The translations under genes and the position numbers were made by a program. The notes below the pieces were generated by a model. It was not told the DNA's origin. It searched no databases and saw only the letters and a list, made by a program, of their open reading frames with translations. This document shows positions 28,884 through 38,193 of a stretch of 64,000 nt of DNA, piece after piece; positions within the stretch are counted from its first letter, which is position 1; each line of letters begins with the position of its first letter. Origin of the DNA: Planctomycetota bacterium (GTDB taxonomy: Bacteria > Planctomycetota > Phycisphaerae > Tepidisphaerales > Tepidisphaeraceae); assembly GCA_026693085.1 (NCBI GenBank), contig JAPLNB010000260.1:1-64000 (forward strand). The letters are read 5' to 3'.

Positions 28884-29774
28884 ATGGTACAACGAAGTCG
28901 GCGATGTGTGCTTGGCGTGTTGGCGTTGGCCGCTTATCTGCATGCCGCGTCCTGTGTATCAGCGGAGACTCGCAACCTCTATCAGAAGAAGTCCGAATAC
29001 AATGTCGTGATCGTGCGGGAGGACTCCGACGGGATGCGCAGTCTGATTTTCGAGGAGAACGGCGCGGAGCAGACATCCATTGACATGAAGGATCCGAGTC
29101 GCCTCGTTCATGCCTATGCGCGGGCGATCATGTCGTCGCTGGCGGTGAAGCCGAAGCCGAATCGGATGCTCATCGTGGGTCTTGGCGGCGGGGTCATGCC
29201 CACATTCCTGCGGAGGAACTGCCCCGACTCGTACATTGACGTGGCCGAGTTGGACCCGGAGGTTCTTTCGGTGGCGGTGAAATTCTTCAATTTCCGTGAA
29301 GATCAGAGGATGAAGGTGCATATCGGGGACGGCCGCAAGTTCATTGAAGACACCCGGAACCGCTATGACATCATTTTCCTGGACGCATACGGGTCGGACA
29401 GCATCCCCTATATGCTGGCGACGAAGGAGTTCATGGTTGCGGTGCGGGCCAAGCTTGCTGACGGCGGGATCGTCGTGAGCAATGTCTGGGGCTCAGGGTC
29501 AAACAAGTTGTACGGGTCGATGGTGCGGACGTATGAGGCGGTCTTTGAGGAACTGCACATCATCCGCGCGCCGTTGAGCGAGAATCGTATCCATATCGCT
29601 TTGCCCAAGAAGGCGGGGCTGACGAAAGCGAAGTTGATCGACATGGCCGGCGCGGTAGAGGGCAACCTCAGGCCTCGCGTTGATCTGTCAGGGATCATCG
29701 GCGCGGGCTATCAGGACGCGGCGGGCGTGGACGATGGGAAAGTGCTCCTCGATAAGGATGCACCGAAAGACTGA
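28884..29774 (+). CDS. Exported spermidine-synthase-like protein
   Basis: Spermidine/spermine synthase fold (Rossmann methyltransferase-like), 296 residues, with an N-terminal signal peptide (VLGVLALAAYLHAASCVSA) unusual for a polyamine enzyme. The nucleotide-pocket block is MLIVGLGGGVMPTFLRR, followed by DVAELDPEVLSVA, HIGDGRKFI and YDIIFLDAYGSDSIP. These match the family in order. No polyamine pathway genes lie nearby, so the substrate is uncertain. The start at 28884 is supported by GAGG nine bases upstream; ATGs at 28845 and 28869 are possible. Confidence 0.78.
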   Translation: MVQRSRRCVLGVLALAAYLHAASCVSAETRNLYQKKSEYNVVIVREDSDGMRSLIFEENGAEQTSIDMKDPSRLVHAYARAIMSSLAVKPKPNRMLIVGLGGGVMPTFLRRNCPDSYIDVAELDPEVLSVAVKFFNFREDQRMKVHIGDGRKFIEDTRNRYDIIFLDAYGSDSIPYMLATKEFMVAVRAKLADGGIVVSNVWGSGSNKLYGSMVRTYEAVFEELHIIRAPLSENRIHIALPKKAGLTKAKLIDMAGAVEGNLRPRVDLSGIIGAGYQDAAGVDDGKVLLDKDAPKD

Positions 29775-29802
29775 TCAACAGGTCGGTTGCACCACAGAGC
29801 GG

Positions 29803-30375
29803 CTATTTGACCGCCGGTATGTCGGCGGCGTGGGTGGCTTCGCGTCCGGCCTTGACGCGGTCGTACTCTTCCTTGACCCAGGGGATCTTCTTCTCGTTTC
29901 GCTGCATCCAGAGGGGAACAGGCGTGTGAAGGCCTTGCTTGTGCAGCTCGGCGAACTCGACGACGACATCCTCGCGGGAGTACGACGAAAGGTCGTGCAG
30001 TTTGCCCATGTGGATGCAATCCGTCGGGCACGGCTCGGTGCAGAGGGCGCAGAACATGCATTTGGAATAGTCGATGGCATAGCGGAGGAGTTGGCCACCG
30101 ACGGCTTTCCCGGTGGCTTTGTCGATTTTGCGTGGGGCGGTTTTGTCGATGTAGATGCAATCGACCGGGCAGGCTTTAGCGCACTGATCGCACGCGATGC
30201 ACTTGTCGGCGTCGAATTCGTGGATGCCGCGGTAGCGTGGGGCAAGCGACAGACGATGCTCGGGGTATTGCACGGTCGCGGTCTTCTGGAAACAGTACTT
30301 GAGGGTGATCCTCATGCCGATGGTGATCGACTTGACGTTGTCGTAGATGTTGCGGAAGTACTCTTGGACGGTCAT
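29803..30375 (-). CDS. nuoI: NADH-quinone oxidoreductase subunit I
   Basis: Complex I subunit carrying two [4Fe-4S] clusters (N6a/N6b) that pass electrons toward the quinone. 190 residues. The cluster ligands are visible as [12 protein letters not shown] (C59, C62, C65, C69) and [12 protein letters not shown] (C106, C109, C112, C116), each followed by a further cysteine. The start at 30375 ([10 protein letters not shown]) is preferred; a TTG at 30417 would add 14 residues. It stands alone; nuoD is at 20102 and other subunits are outside the window. It converges with the spermidine-synthase-like gene, 28 bases away. Confidence 0.95.
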   Translation of the reverse strand: MTVQEYFRNIYDNVKSITIGMRITLKYCFQKTATVQYPEHRLSLAPRYRGIHEFDADKCIACDQCAKACPVDCIYIDKTAPRKIDKATGKAVGGQLLRYAIDYSKCMFCALCTEPCPTDCIHMGKLHDLSSYSREDVVVEFAELHKQGLHTPVPLWMQRNEKKIPWVKEEYDRVKAGREATHAADIPAVK

Positions 30376-30532
30376 AGGCCGACTCTTCACTTTCAACAAA
30401 CTCTCCGATCCAGCCAAGCGGACGGGAGCCCCGCGCCGGGGCGGGGAGATCCATTGATTATCGCCGGTACAAAGGCGATGTCCAATCAGGCCGGTGGATA
30501 TCGGGGACCCGCGACAGGCGAGCGGGGCCGGG

Positions 30533-31312
30533 TTACTCGCTCATTTCCTCGGTGCGGTGGGTCCAGGTATCGGGAGTCTTGTCGAGGGCAAACTGGCGAG
30601 CTTCCAGGCCATGGTTGACCTGGATGTTGGACAGGTCGGTGGTGCGCACTTCGGTTTGGTTACGGTCGAGCGTCTCGATTCGGCAGGGGAAGTTGGTTTT
30701 CAGGTCAACCCAGACATCGATGCTCTTGAATTTGCGTTCAAATTGCGTGCCGGGCTTCGGGTTGAGCTGGACGTGGACAGTGTCGGCTGGATCGTCCTTG
30801 GCGAGCTCGATCTTCTTGACATCGAACATCTTGAGAACGTCGGCACGGGATTGGCCGATGGGCAGCGGGAATGGACCTTCGCCGAGCTTAAGCAGGTTGA
30901 TTTTCTGGCCGGGCTTGAGGACCTGCCGATCAACCTGCACCTTGTGTTTGTAGTCCTGTTCGACGAGCCAGCCTTTGTCCAGGAGGTATTCGAGCCTGGA
31001 GTCTTTGTCGATCTTGGCGCCGACCTTGCGAGTGTCGAAGGCGACGCGCATCCGGGCGTCGGCGTCGGGCTTGGATTGGTAAAAGACTTTTCCGGAGAGA
31101 GTGGAGACGCCGGAGCCGAGCGTATCGGATTGGGACAGCGAAACGTCGGCGAAGAAGTCGTTGAGGTTTCTGCCGCGTGCGTCGAGGGCGTCGAGGATCT
31201 GGTCGAGCGGGGAACTGGCCGAGAGCGGGGCCGGAGCAGGACTCTGAGCGACCGCACAAGAACAACCCAGAAGCAGCAGCACGAAGAAGAAGAATGAGAT
31301 CAAACTGTTCAT
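30533..31312 (-). CDS. LolA-like exported protein
   Basis: A 259-residue protein with a signal peptide ([19 protein letters not shown]). The body resembles the LolA/LppX single-sheet lipid-carrier fold: [20 protein letters not shown], then a strand-rich region with [14 protein letters not shown] and later [20 protein letters not shown]. LolA carries lipoproteins across the periplasm, but this subgroup is only loosely related and could bind another lipid. The C-terminus is acidic (HRTEEMSE). The cysteine at 18 could be lipidated. Expressed divergently from nothing close; the DUF1844 gene lies upstream on the same strand. Confidence 0.6.
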   Translation of the reverse strand: MNSLISFFFFVLLLLGCSCAVAQSPAPAPLSASSPLDQILDALDARGRNLNDFFADVSLSQSDTLGSGVSTLSGKVFYQSKPDADARMRVAFDTRKVGAKIDKDSRLEYLLDKGWLVEQDYKHKVQVDRQVLKPGQKINLLKLGEGPFPLPIGQSRADVLKMFDVKKIELAKDDPADTVHVQLNPKPGTQFERKFKSIDVWVDLKTNFPCRIETLDRNQTEVRTTDLSNIQVNHGLEARQFALDKTPDTWTHRTEEMSE

Positions 31313-31417
31313 GGTCGTGGCCCGGAGAGACTCCTTACAGCTAGACCGCAGCCGGCGATTCATCTCCGGCTCTGTACATTAGACAGTGAACTGGCAGGTC
31401 CGTTGGTTGATTCCTCA

Positions 31418-31888
31418 TCAAGGCAATTCGGCATACCGCGAGGCGACGCTGATATAGCGCATGCGGACTTCATACAGAGCGGTGTCGAGCATCTGCTTTT
31501 GTTCGGGCGTGAGATTGTTCTGGGTTTTCTCATCCAAGACGCCAAGGGTATCGATGTGGTGCTTGGCCATGTCGAGGTCGAGCATGGGCTGGGCGCCGCG
31601 GGCGCCGATTTCGCCAAGGTAGTACAGAACCTGGGTCACAATCGACTGGACAAGGGTTTCAAAGCTCGGCACGGGCAATTCTCGCCGGCCGGGTTGGGCA
31701 GCGGCGGCCTTGTGCGCCTGAGCTCGCCCCGCAGACGCCGCCGACGCACCGGAACTGGCCACCACACCCGCAGGACTGGGGGGGGCGGCTTGGCGCTGCT
31801 GTTCCTGCTCGGCCAGGCGTTTCTTCTCGTCCTGGGCCTGTTTTTTCCAATCCGAATCAATATGCAGAGAGGGTTTCTCTTCAGCCAT
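31418..31888 (-). CDS. DUF1844 family protein
   Basis: A 156-residue cytoplasmic protein. The N-terminal half is charged and low complexity (IDSDWKKQAQDEKKRLAEQE, then Ala/Pro rich to about 70). The C-terminal domain (about 75-156) carries the DUF1844 pattern: FETLVQSIVTQVLYYLGEIG, then DLDMAKHHIDTLGVLDEKTQ and a helix ending in YAELP. Function is unknown. AGGAG lies six bases before the ATG at 31888, which decides it over the GTG at 31891. Divergent from tig, with a palindrome in between. Confidence 0.8.
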   Translation of the reverse strand: MAEEKPSLHIDSDWKKQAQDEKKRLAEQEQQRQAAPPSPAGVVASSGASAASAGRAQAHKAAAAQPGRRELPVPSFETLVQSIVTQVLYYLGEIGARGAQPMLDLDMAKHHIDTLGVLDEKTQNNLTPEQKQMLDTALYEVRMRYISVASRYAELP

Positions 31889-31957
31889 CACGTGCTCCTA
31901 ATGCATCATTGCCGATTTTCCCTGCGTTTGGCAAGAAGGCGATCTCCGACTTTTTGA

Positions 31958-31971
31958 CTATTTGCAAATAG
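31958..31971. promoter_or_regulatory. 14-bp palindrome in the DUF1844-tig divergent region
   Basis: ctatttgcaaatag is a perfect 14-bp palindrome in an AT-rich patch of an otherwise GC-rich window. It overlaps a candidate tig promoter (TTGCAA at 31962-31967, 16-bp spacer, TACATT at 31984-31989). The size and position suit an operator, but no regulator can be named. Confidence 0.4.
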
Positions 31972-32060
31972 CCGTACTGCGGTTACATTAGCAGGTCTCG
32001 CGATGGTGGGATAGGCCCCCATCGCAGCTTTGTTCATAAGGCCTTCGCGAAACCTGAGGG

Positions 32061-32078
32061 GCCCGCACGTTTGCGGGC
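32061..32078 (+). other. Hairpin in the tig leader
   Basis: gcccgca and tgcgggc form a perfect 7-bp GC stem around a cgtt loop, 40 bases before the tig start codon. No T-run follows (GGCCTGGAGGG), so it is not an ordinary intrinsic terminator. It may affect leader folding. Confidence 0.4.
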
Positions 32079-32117
32079 GGCCTGGAGGGTTTTGGGACTG
32101 GCCTTCAGAGGATTGTC

Positions 32118-33527
32118 ATGGCTGAGAACGAGAACCAGAGTGGAGCATCGGAGACCGCTGTTCAGGAGCCGCCGTACAGCATCCGCATTGAGGATGCCGG
32201 ACCGGCAACGAAGAAAGTCTGGATCGAAATCCCCAAGGAAGAGGTTGCCAAGAAGATTGCCGAACAGTTCAAGGAACTGCGGCAGGAGGCGGCCATTCCG
32301 GGATTTCGTAAAGGCCATGCCCCCCAGAAGCTTCTGGAGAAGAAATTCAGCGCGGACATCAGGGATCAGGTACGGCGGACGCTGATCAGCGAAAGCTATG
32401 AGATGGCGGTGGCGAAGAACTCGCTCCAGGTCATCGGTGAGCCGGAGTTTGATAATCCGGAGCAAATCCAGCTCAAGGACGATCAGCCACTGAACTATTG
32501 CTTCTCGATCGAGGTTCAGCCGGAGATCAAGCTGCCGGAGCTGAAGGGCATCAAGGTGAAGAAGCCCAAGATCCAGGTGACCGAGGAGCACATCGACCAG
32601 GCCATGAAGAACCTGCGGGAACAGCAGGGGACGCTGATCCTGGTCGAGGACCGCGGCGTGCAGGACAACGACTACATCATCGCAGAAGTGCATGCGATGG
32701 TCGACAACAACGTGGTGCATCATTCGCCCGAGGCGCAGATCGTGGTGCGGCCGGGGCGCCTGGCGGGAATTCAGGTCGAAGACCTCCCCAAGCAGTTGGA
32801 AGGGATGAAGCCCACTGACATGCGCACCGTGAAGCTGATGGTTCCGGCTGATTACCCGACGGAATCGCTCCGCGGCAAGGAACTGCAGATCGACATCACG
32901 GTGAAGGACATTAAGCGGCTCGAGGCCGCCGAGATCAACAAGCAGTTCCTCGATGACCTTGGGTTCACGGACGAGAAGGAACTGCGCGACGCTCTCCGCG
33001 AGCAGATGGAAGAGCGCATCCAGACGGACATTCAGCAGGCGATGCGCAACCAGGTGATTGTGCACCTGCTGACGAATGTGACTGTGGACCTCCCGACCCG
33101 CCTCTCCATCCGGCAGGCCGACCGGGTGGTCAGCCGCAGGGCGGTATCGCTGATGATGCGAGGCGTTCCGCGCGAACAGATCGAGGCCAACGTCTCGCGG
33201 CTGAAGATGGGCGCCGAGGAAGAGGCCGTCAAGGAGTTGAAGACCTTCTTCATCCTCCAGCAGGTCGCCAAGGATCAGGATGTGGACGTCAGCGAAGCCG
33301 AGTTGAACGGCCGCATCTCGATGATCGCGCTTCAGCAGGGCAAGCGCCCGGAGAAGGTGAAGCAGGAGATGGCCAAGGACGGCACGACGCTGATGAACCT
33401 CTACGTGCAAATCCGAGAGGAGAAGGCGATCGACAATATCCTCAAGACCGCGGAAGTCGAAGAAGTCGAGCCGACGGCGGAGCAGCAGAAGGCCACCGAG
33501 CCGGGCAGCGAATCGTCGGCAACCTAG
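32118..33527 (+). CDS. tig: Trigger factor
   Basis: Ribosome-associated chaperone and peptidyl-prolyl isomerase, 469 residues, slightly longer than the usual 430-450. The ribosome-binding signature is PGFRKGHAP at 61-69 (consensus GFRxGxxP). The PPIase region spans about 165-255 and the chaperone arms follow to about 450. An acidic tail (EVEEVEPTAEQQ) ends the protein. Unlike most genomes, clpP and clpX do not follow; hisS does, after a hairpin. Confidence 0.95.
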   Translation: MAENENQSGASETAVQEPPYSIRIEDAGPATKKVWIEIPKEEVAKKIAEQFKELRQEAAIPGFRKGHAPQKLLEKKFSADIRDQVRRTLISESYEMAVAKNSLQVIGEPEFDNPEQIQLKDDQPLNYCFSIEVQPEIKLPELKGIKVKKPKIQVTEEHIDQAMKNLREQQGTLILVEDRGVQDNDYIIAEVHAMVDNNVVHHSPEAQIVVRPGRLAGIQVEDLPKQLEGMKPTDMRTVKLMVPADYPTESLRGKELQIDITVKDIKRLEAAEINKQFLDDLGFTDEKELRDALREQMEERIQTDIQQAMRNQVIVHLLTNVTVDLPTRLSIRQADRVVSRRAVSLMMRGVPREQIEANVSRLKMGAEEEAVKELKTFFILQQVAKDQDVDVSEAELNGRISMIALQQGKRPEKVKQEMAKDGTTLMNLYVQIREEKAIDNILKTAEVEEVEPTAEQQKATEPGSESSAT

Positions 33528-33562
33528 CCGGGCGATTGGCGCTCAATTGTAGTTGAAATTCG

Positions 33563-33593
33563 GAGCCATGCCCACGCAAGCGTGGGCATGCTC
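33563..33593. terminator. Hairpin after tig
   Basis: catgcccacgc and gcgtgggcatg form a perfect 11-bp stem with an AA centre, extended by gag/ctc with one bulged base. It starts 36 bases after the tig stop and is followed by ATTATG. Probably the tig terminator, and of the same build as the hairpin at 3926. Confidence 0.65.
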
Positions 33594-33630
33594 ATTATGA
33601 AGCAACGGCTTGCGAGGCAGGTGACTGACT

Positions 33631-34893
33631 ATGGCGCAGATACAGGCCCCCAAAGGCGTGATGGACATTCTTCCGGAGGAGAGCTGGAAGTGGCGGGCGG
33701 TCGAGCGGATCGCCCGCGAGATGGCGGAGGTCTATCACTTTCAGGAGATTCGGACGCCGATCTTCGAACACACGGAGTTGTTTCACAGGGGCGTCGGGGA
33801 GACGACGGACGTCGTGAGCAAGGAAACGTATACGTTCAACGATCGTGGCGGGCGGTCGATCACGCTTCGGCCGGAGGGGACGGCGGGGGTGGTGCGCGCG
33901 ATGATCGAGCACTCACTGATCGCGCAGGAGGGGGCGAGACAGAAAGTTTATTATTTCGGGCCGAATTTCAGGTATGAGAGGCCACAATCGGGGAGGCTGC
34001 GGCAGCACCACCAGTTTGGGGTGGAGGCGTTTGGGATCGCTCAAGCCGAGCAGGATGTGGAGTGCATTCTGCTGCAGATGGATTTCTATCGGCGGTGTGG
34101 TTTGAAGGGGTTATCGCTTCGGATCAACAGCCTTGGCGACGGCGACAGCAAGACCAGGTACCGCGATGTGCTGGTTAAATTCCTCAGCCCCAAGACATCA
34201 CAGATGAGCGAGGATTCGGCCCGCCGCCTGGAGACGAATCCGCTGCGGATCTTGGACAGCAAGGACCCGCGGGATGTTGAGGCGTGTCAAGGTGTGCCGC
34301 CCGCGTTTGAGAGTCTGTCGGAAAAGAGCCAGCGGCACTTGAAACGGGCAGAAGAACTGCTGGCGAAGGCTGACGTGCCGTTTTCGGTCGATGGAACGCT
34401 GGTCAGAGGGTTTGATTACTACACGGAAACGATCTGGGAGTTTGTGGCCGACGGTTTGGGGGCGCAGAACGCGGTGGGCGGTGGCGGGCGATACGATAAT
34501 CTAGCCGAGCACCTGGGCGGCAGAGCCACGCCGGGCGTAGGCTTTGGATCGGGGATTGAGCGACTGCTGATGGCGCTGGCGGCGCAGGGCGTGGAGCTGC
34601 CGCGGGACGCCAAGCCGCTGATCTGGCTGGTTTCGCACGGCGACGCAGCCAGAGAGTCGCAATGGGCGCTCTTGCGCGAACTGCGCGACGCCGGGTTGGC
34701 CGCGGACATGGACTATTCGCCGCGGTCGATCAAGTCACAGTTCAAGGTGGCCGATCGCGAGACGGCAAGGTTCTGCATAGTGGTCGGCGAGACGGAATTG
34801 GCCAGCGGAACGGTGGTCTTGAAGGACTTGGCAACCCGCGAGCAAACCCCCCTGCCGCGGGGCGAGGTCGTGGGGAAGCTGAAAGCGAAATAG
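33631..34893 (+). CDS. hisS: Histidyl-tRNA synthetase
   Basis: Class II synthetase charging tRNA-His, 420 residues. Visible blocks are GVMDILPEESWKWRAVE, RTPIFEHTELF, LRPEGTAGVVRA (motif 2 region), GFDYYTETIWEF (histidine binding), GGGRYDNLAEHLGG and GFGSGIERLLMAL (motif 3). A C-terminal anticodon domain spans about 330-420. Starts at ATG 33631 after GACTGACT; no strong ribosome site is seen. It converges with the MFS gene ending at 34908, 14 bases away. Confidence 0.97.
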   Translation: MAQIQAPKGVMDILPEESWKWRAVERIAREMAEVYHFQEIRTPIFEHTELFHRGVGETTDVVSKETYTFNDRGGRSITLRPEGTAGVVRAMIEHSLIAQEGARQKVYYFGPNFRYERPQSGRLRQHHQFGVEAFGIAQAEQDVECILLQMDFYRRCGLKGLSLRINSLGDGDSKTRYRDVLVKFLSPKTSQMSEDSARRLETNPLRILDSKDPRDVEACQGVPPAFESLSEKSQRHLKRAEELLAKADVPFSVDGTLVRGFDYYTETIWEFVADGLGAQNAVGGGGRYDNLAEHLGGRATPGVGFGSGIERLLMALAAQGVELPRDAKPLIWLVSHGDAARESQWALLRELRDAGLAADMDYSPRSIKSQFKVADRETARFCIVVGETELASGTVVLKDLATREQTPLPRGEVVGKLKAK

Positions 34894-34907
34894 CGCGGAT
34901 TGACAGG

Positions 34908-36185
34908 CTACACCGACGGCTCACCGGACGCTGCGATCATGGCGTCCGACGCCGCCGATTCGTGGATCGTGCCAAGGCTCGTCATGAGGCGGACGGCCAG
35001 AGCCGAGAATATCATCAGAGTCCCCAGAACCGCAAAGGGCACCGTATACCCGGCAGCGGTCTTTGCTCGTGCGCCCAGCAGGTCGGTCCACAGTCCCATG
35101 GCCCATGGCGACGTGGCTCCGAGCGATCCGCAGACGGTCAACAGCAGGCCCACAGCCCGGCCGCGGTGGGCGGGATCAACCAGCTCAACCATGGCAACCT
35201 CGGCAACCGAATAGCTGCTAAGGTGGAACACTTGGAATACGATGAGCACCACGAGGATCCACGAAACCGGTACGTGCGGGACGAAAAACTGCGTGGCGCC
35301 GGCGGCGATGACAAGCACTGCCAGCCCCGGCAGCCGCCGCCGACCAGCCGTCGCCGCAACCGACAGCGGCGTCGATAGCATGCTGACCAACCCCATCGCC
35401 CCGAGGATCCATCCGGTCTGCTTCGTGCTGTAGCCGTGCGCCTTTTGAAGGTAGATGCTCACCAGCGACAGCGTGGCAACTCCAGCAAAATCACGAAAGC
35501 CAAGGACGAACGCGATAAACAGCACCCGGCGGCGGAGCGCGGCCCCCATACGCGGACGGCAATTGTGCTCGAGAGCATGTGGAACCTCGCGGGCGAAAAT
35601 CAGAAACACCACGCCAAACAGAACGCCCGCGATCGCCAGCTCCACGCACGGGATCTGCCACCGTGCCAGACCCAGATACGGCGCACCGATCGATTCTGCG
35701 CGCCACCCGGAGTATTGCGACCCGACAAAGAAACCGAGACCCGAGCCAATCCCCATGAGGCCGATGGCCATACCCGGCGAGTCCGGGTAATGCGCCGGGA
35801 CCAGCGTATTGGCGGCGGGGTGAAACAGGGAACCAAAGACACCCGCCGTCGCCGCCAGCAGCAGAATGAGCGCGTACTGGTGGGTACAGGCCAGCAGCAT
35901 GATCGCCAGCGCATTGCCGATCAACCCCACGCCCAGGAGCGCCTTTCGGTTGAAATGATCAGCCAGGATTCCGGCCGGATAGCTCAGGAGGAAATACACC
36001 AGGTTGCACATGGTGACGATCAGCGCGGCCGATTTGACACCGGAGAGGCCGAGGTCGACGACGATCAACAGGTAAAGCGGGACGAGAATCGCCTGGTACG
36101 CGTGCGTGAATGCGTGCAACACCGTGCAGAGCGTAAGCGTCAGGTGCCGATGGGTCGATCGGCTGTGGCCAGTCATGGGCGGCAA
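34908..36185 (-). CDS. Major facilitator superfamily transporter
   Basis: 425 residues with about 12 hydrophobic segments and a cytoplasmic loop near 205-215. The loop after helix 2 reads GILADHFNRKALLGVG, the MFS signature (G-x-x-x-D-x-x-x-R/K). The substrate is not predictable from the sequence. It lies 71 bases downstream of ribokinase on the same strand, which makes a sugar or nucleoside plausible but unproven. Confidence 0.85.
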   Translation of the reverse strand: MPPMTGHSRSTHRHLTLTLCTVLHAFTHAYQAILVPLYLLIVVDLGLSGVKSAALIVTMCNLVYFLLSYPAGILADHFNRKALLGVGLIGNALAIMLLACTHQYALILLLAATAGVFGSLFHPAANTLVPAHYPDSPGMAIGLMGIGSGLGFFVGSQYSGWRAESIGAPYLGLARWQIPCVELAIAGVLFGVVFLIFAREVPHALEHNCRPRMGAALRRRVLFIAFVLGFRDFAGVATLSLVSIYLQKAHGYSTKQTGWILGAMGLVSMLSTPLSVAATAGRRRLPGLAVLVIAAGATQFFVPHVPVSWILVVLIVFQVFHLSSYSVAEVAMVELVDPAHRGRAVGLLLTVCGSLGATSPWAMGLWTDLLGARAKTAAGYTVPFAVLGTLMIFSALAVRLMTSLGTIHESAASDAMIAASGEPSV

Positions 36186-36256
36186 ATTATAGGCACTGAC
36201 GCCAAGAGTGCTAACCGCAGAAACAGGGCCGACACAGCTCGGCCCGTATCCCCAGC

Positions 36257-37246
36257 TTACGCACGCTTCGCCAGCAGACTCAGCACCGCCGCTCGGGTCG
36301 GCAGGGACGGCTGCGCGCCGAACCCTTCGCAGCAGCGAGCACCGGCGGCGTTGGCAAACTTGACGGCGTCGTGCATCGGTTTGCCTTCCGAAAGTGCAAC
36401 CGCAAGCGCCCCGGTGAAGGCGTCTCCCGCCCCCGTTGTATCCACCACTTTCGCTTTGAACGGCTTGATCGTGTGAATGGACCCATGCCGGTCCTGGATC
36501 ATCGCACCCTTCTCGCCAAGTTTGAGGACAATCGTATCCGGCCCCCGCGCGAGCAGTTCGGCCCCGATCTGCTTGCCATCCGGCCGTTTGGCGCGCCGGC
36601 TGCGCCCCAGCGACGGCGTCTGGAGCAGCGCCTCGGCCTCGCTCCGGTTCGGCGTCAGGATGTTGACATCGTAGAACGCGCGGCTAAGCCCCTTCGGCGG
36701 AGCGGGCGCGGGATCAAGGATTGTATACGCGCCGAGTTCCCGGCATTTCGCAATGGCGTGTCTGACCGTCTTGAGCGGGATTTCCAATTGCATGACAACG
36801 ATCGACGCTTTGGCAATGAGTTCGCCAGCGCCGTCAATATCCTCGGGCGTGAGCCGATGGTTGGCCCCGGGCGCGACGACGATCGAATTCTCACCTTTCT
36901 TGTCGACCAGGATCAGCGCGCAGCCGGACGAGACACCCTCGGTCACGGTGACATGGTCGGTCCGGACGTGATGGTTTCTCAGGCCATTCAGCAGGCGCTG
37001 GCCAAAGTCATCGTCGCCGACGCGGCCGACGAAATGGACGTCGCCGCCGAGCTTGGCCGCCGCGACCGCCTGGTTCGCACCTTTGCCGCCGGGGATGGTG
37101 ACCAGGTCCGACCCGAGGACGGTTTGACCGGGCGCCGGCATGACTGGCGTACGGCACACAAGGTCCATGTTGATCGAGCCGATGACAACGATCGGGCCCG
37201 ACCGGATCGGACCCGCCGCCGATGATGTGGTGATTCGTTGAGTCAT
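36257..37246 (-). CDS. rbsK: Ribokinase (PfkB family)
   Basis: Phosphorylates ribose at O5 so that it can enter the pentose phosphate pathway; 329 residues. PfkB motif 1 is GGKGANQAVAAAKLGG and motif 2 is DTTGAGDAFTGAL with the catalytic base aspartate. The N-terminus GSINMDLVCRTP is typical of ribokinase. The start at 37246 gives MTQRITTSSA; the longer frame adds 17 residues of no resemblance. Seven bases after the LamG-like gene and upstream of the MFS gene, so probably one operon. Other PfkB sugars cannot be excluded. Confidence 0.88.
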   Translation of the reverse strand: MTQRITTSSAAGPIRSGPIVVIGSINMDLVCRTPVMPAPGQTVLGSDLVTIPGGKGANQAVAAAKLGGDVHFVGRVGDDDFGQRLLNGLRNHHVRTDHVTVTEGVSSGCALILVDKKGENSIVVAPGANHRLTPEDIDGAGELIAKASIVVMQLEIPLKTVRHAIAKCRELGAYTILDPAPAPPKGLSRAFYDVNILTPNRSEAEALLQTPSLGRSRRAKRPDGKQIGAELLARGPDTIVLKLGEKGAMIQDRHGSIHTIKPFKAKVVDTTGAGDAFTGALAVALSEGKPMHDAVKFANAAGARCCEGFGAQPSLPTRAAVLSLLAKRA

Positions 37247-37253
37247 AGGCCGT

Positions 37254-37955
37254 TCATTGTAGGGCTGCAAGCTGCCGGATCGTGAACGCCGAAACACGTG
37301 CCCAGTGCTCTTCGGCGGCTGGGCCCTGATAGAACTGCAGGCTGATGTGCGGCGGGCCTTTTACCGGCAGGTCGCACTCACCGGCATCGCGCCAGTCGCC
37401 CTTGGGGGTCTTGAACTGGCCGCGAATCCGCTGGCCGCGCACCTGGAATCGCAATTCGACGCTGTCGGAATCCAGGGGGATGATGGCGATGGTCCGTGTC
37501 TTGTCGTTCTGTTCGCGGCCCATCACGATGGACATTTTCCCATCGACCAGTTCCTGGCCAATTTTCACCATATTGCTGTCATCGTAATACCAGACCAGGT
37601 CCACCTGCTCATATTGGGCCGTGGGACGATTGAAGACGGCTGCGGTAATCTCCACCGGGTCGCGCCCGGGGTCGGAAACCGAACGGACCAGAACGTTCTT
37701 CGCGTTGTTCGGCGGTCCCCACATGTTCCCGGGCTGGACGTGGACCTCCAGGCCCTGTTCGCCAATACGCCAATGTTTCGGGTCTTCTCGCACCCAACTC
37801 CATCCCGGCGAGAGCTTCGCTTTGAAGGAGTCGTGAAAGACCACTTTGTTGTCCTCGCCTGCCTGCGTCTTGGCGGCGTATGTGGCGGCGATCGCCAGCA
37901 CAGCAGCGCCAACAGCCAGACTCCAGAACCGGTGTGAGCGTGTGTTTGTCATCAT
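37254..37955 (-). CDS. Exported concanavalin/LamG-like domain protein
   Basis: 233 residues: signal peptide (FWSLAVGAAVLAIAATYAA) followed by one beta-sandwich domain. Sequence such as SWVREDPKHWRIGEQGLEVH, YEQVDLVWYYDDSNMVKIGQ and PPHISLQFYQGPAAEEHWAR resembles DUF1349/LamG-like laminarinase folds that bind carbohydrate. No catalytic residues can be assigned. It begins at ATG 37955; a second ATG at 37952 is equally possible. The following ribokinase starts seven bases later, supporting a sugar-related role. Confidence 0.62.
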   Translation of the reverse strand: MMTNTRSHRFWSLAVGAAVLAIAATYAAKTQAGEDNKVVFHDSFKAKLSPGWSWVREDPKHWRIGEQGLEVHVQPGNMWGPPNNAKNVLVRSVSDPGRDPVEITAAVFNRPTAQYEQVDLVWYYDDSNMVKIGQELVDGKMSIVMGREQNDKTRTIAIIPLDSDSVELRFQVRGQRIRGQFKTPKGDWRDAGECDLPVKGPPHISLQFYQGPAAEEHWARVSAFTIRQLAALQ

Positions 37956-38193
37956 TCTCGCAATCTTCAGCCATTTGACCGCAGAAATCAAGCAATGGGT
38001 CAGTTCACGTTCGTCGCGCTGATGCAGAATGACGCTCCGGGGAACTCGAGGAGCCCGCCGCACTATGCCGAGCGTTCGGCCGGTGATGAGGTGCAGGCGA
38101 TTCTCTGCCTTTGGTCTGTTCAGTTGCGGTGGGCTGTGACTATACTGTTGATGTCGGCGGCTATCCCTTTTTCGTGCAACCGGAGAGCGAACC

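Noticed and set aside
30428..30442. gccccg-cgc-cggggc hairpin as nuoI/LolA terminator
   Set aside because: Stem is short and no T-run follows on the minus strand.
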